NCBI GenBank assembly: GCA_022841205.1
Contig: JALHCK010000019.1
Span: 1 to 24,710, forward strand
Origin: Methanomicrobiales archaeon
Lineage (GTDB): Archaea; Halobacteriota; Methanomicrobia; Methanomicrobiales; Methanospirillaceae
Reading direction: 5' to 3'
Length of the DNA stretch: 24,710 bases
Position numbers and translations under genes: made by a program. The notes below the pieces were generated by a model. It searched no databases, was not told the DNA's origin, and saw only the letters and a list, made by a program, of their open reading frames with translations. Each line of letters opens with the position of its first letter. The first letter of the stretch is position 1. Positions 23,650 through 24,710 of the stretch are shown piece by piece.

Positions 23650-24305
23650 TGAAAGACACCCCTCCTGCGGCATTCCTGGACATCGATAATTCCATTGTTC
23701 ATTTCTGCCCGGAAGAAGACCGGGGTCATGTCGTGGGCAAAGTCAATGTCCCAGAGCATCAGTCCCAGGTCCTTCTTCCCGGTTAATGGTGAAGGGGGGA
23801 TATTCCCTTCCACGTATTCGAATTGAACTGGGAACTCACGGCACCCGAAATAGGGGTGGTGAAAACACTGGCCTTTCCGCATTCTGCGAAGGGCAACATT
23901 GTAATGCTTCTCGACATTGTCGTCAGGGCCGGCTTTGTCGGTCATGTTGAAATGCGCTTCAATGTAGTATTCCACATCCCGCAGGACAAGGGAAGCCCGC
24001 TGGACTCTCTCGTCATTTGCATCCTTGAAGAGGATCACTTCCTTTCCATGGAATGCACTTTTTACCGGGGCAAGGGGGATTTTCCCAAGCACTTCGTTTC
24101 GCCGGATATTGTCGAACTTTGGCTCTTTCATGACATGAATCCGGTCAATCTCCCAGACAATTGCAGGTTTCCAGTAAATTGCTTCAAGTATTCCTCTCGC
24201 AGCTGAAGGAGTCACAACATCGTAGCTGACCCGTTCAACTTTCATCTCGGGGCGCGTGAAGCAAGCGTAATCGCCCCAGACCTTCAACTTAATACCAAAT
24301 CCAAT
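23646..24305 (-). CDS. cas5c: Cascade subunit and crRNA endonuclease Cas5c (Cas5d)
   Basis: In type I-C systems, which lack Cas6, this protein cuts the pre-crRNA and holds the 5' handle. The sequence GIKLKVWGDYACFTRPEMK, then PSAARGILEAIYWKP and later a KHY...RRMRKGQCFHHPYFGCREF region, is diagnostic. By position, Tyr in AIYW and Lys-His in EKHYN correspond to the catalytic Tyr/Lys/His triad reported for Cas5d. I place the start at an ATT codon (24305) because GGAGGTG lies 6 bases upstream and the product then begins like its relatives (M-GFGIKLKVWG). A TTG at 24326, overlapping cas3, is the alternative and would add 7 residues. The gene is certain; the start is not. Confidence 0.93.
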   Translation of the reverse strand: MGFGIKLKVWGDYACFTRPEMKVERVSYDVVTPSAARGILEAIYWKPAIVWEIDRIHVMKEPKFDNIRRNEVLGKIPLAPVKSAFHGKEVILFKDANDERVQRASLVLRDVEYYIEAHFNMTDKAGPDDNVEKHYNVALRRMRKGQCFHHPYFGCREFPVQFEYVEGNIPPSPLTGKKDLGLMLWDIDFAHDMTPVFFRAEMNNGIIDVQECRRRGVFQ

Positions 24306-24318
24306 AGTTACCACCTCC

Positions 24319-24636
24319 TTAAACAATCAATAGTGATCCTCCTTCACTTAAAGAGGACCGGAATTTCAATCCTGTATCATCTGAATAGTGTTCGCTGGAT
24401 GTGAGGATGTAAAACCGGTCTGCGATGCTGTCGATAACACCTGCACGTTCCATCTCCTGGAACTCCTGTGGATAGACGCTCACCGTATAGGGCTGGAGTT
24501 CCCGGATATACCTCCAGGGATACTCTGTGGATTTCATCTCCCCGATCTTTGACCTGGCATCTTCATCATAGGGGATAATCAGGTCTCTTGTCGGCTCATC
24601 GATCAATCTGAAGAGGATTTCGAATAACCCCCCCAC
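24319..24636 (-). pseudogene. cas3: Cas3 C-terminal fragment, cut by an upstream stop
   Basis: The readable 105 aa contain FRLIDEPTRDLIIPYDEDAR, IRELQPYTVSVYPQEF and DRFYILTSSEHYSDDTGL, which I recognise as the C-terminal domain of type I-C Cas3 (normally about 700-800 aa of HD nuclease plus helicase). The frame is closed by TGA at 24666-24664, only some 15 codons upstream of the first Cas3-like residues. The only candidate start is a GTG inside a run of G's with no ribosome-binding site. The likeness to Cas3 seems to fade before FRLID. The fragment is in the right place, ending two bases before the cas5c ribosome-binding region. It could be a truncated, inserted-into or frameshifted cas3; the window edge prevents a decision. 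Confidence 0.6.
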
Positions 24637-24710
24637 CCAAAGTACTTTATCGTCTCCAATCGATCATTTCTGATGAGTACGTTTACCAACTTCTTCATTC
24701 AGCACGAATA

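Overview
The window looks like a chromosomal segment of a methanogenic archaeon, most likely of the order Methanomicrobiales. The evidence is a secreted PEGA-domain protein with a C-terminal membrane anchor, archaeal-type TATA boxes upstream of several genes, Shine-Dalgarno sites on short overlapping genes, and a complete adaptation/effector set of a type I-C CRISPR-Cas system. The order-level assignment is an inference; no ribosomal or metabolic marker is present.

Layout. (1) 1-157: end of an IS256-family insertion sequence, with the first codons of its transposase running off the left edge. (2) 158-6296: an AT-rich GT2 glycosyltransferase gene, two short gene remnants, the PEGA surface protein, a compact leftward operon of three small unknown proteins (167, 40 and 126 aa), and a Fic-family AMP transferase whose promoter carries two copies of a 29-bp palindrome. 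(3) 6297-6963: mostly non-coding, with a solo 50-bp IS256 end that is an inverted copy of the one at the left edge. (4) 6964-12253: a leftward replication-type module of overlapping genes: a zinc-binding mini-protein, a PD-(D/E)XK-like protein with altered catalytic residues, a Cys-rich protein, an 1152-aa primase-helicase fusion carrying three 195-bp tandem repeats, and a 115-aa protein. It resembles the replication module of an integrated virus or plasmid, but no integrase is visible. (5) 12533-18619: a CRISPR array of 92 repeats and 91 spacers, read leftwards. (6) 18620-18848: AT-rich leader. (7) 18849-24710: leftward type I-C cas operon cas3(C-terminal fragment)-cas5c-cas8c-cas7c-cas4-cas1-cas2.

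How it works together. Cas5c should cut the leftward array transcript, and Cas5c, Cas7c and Cas8c should form Cascade. Cas4, Cas1 and Cas2 should add spacers at the leader end near 18620. The nuclease-helicase Cas3 is seen only as a C-terminal piece preceded by an in-frame stop, so interference may be compromised or may depend on a cas3 elsewhere. The array shows internal rearrangement: three spacers occur twice, two partial repeats and two unusually short spacers lie next to duplicated spacers, and one spacer pair appears to sample two diverged versions of the same viral gene end.
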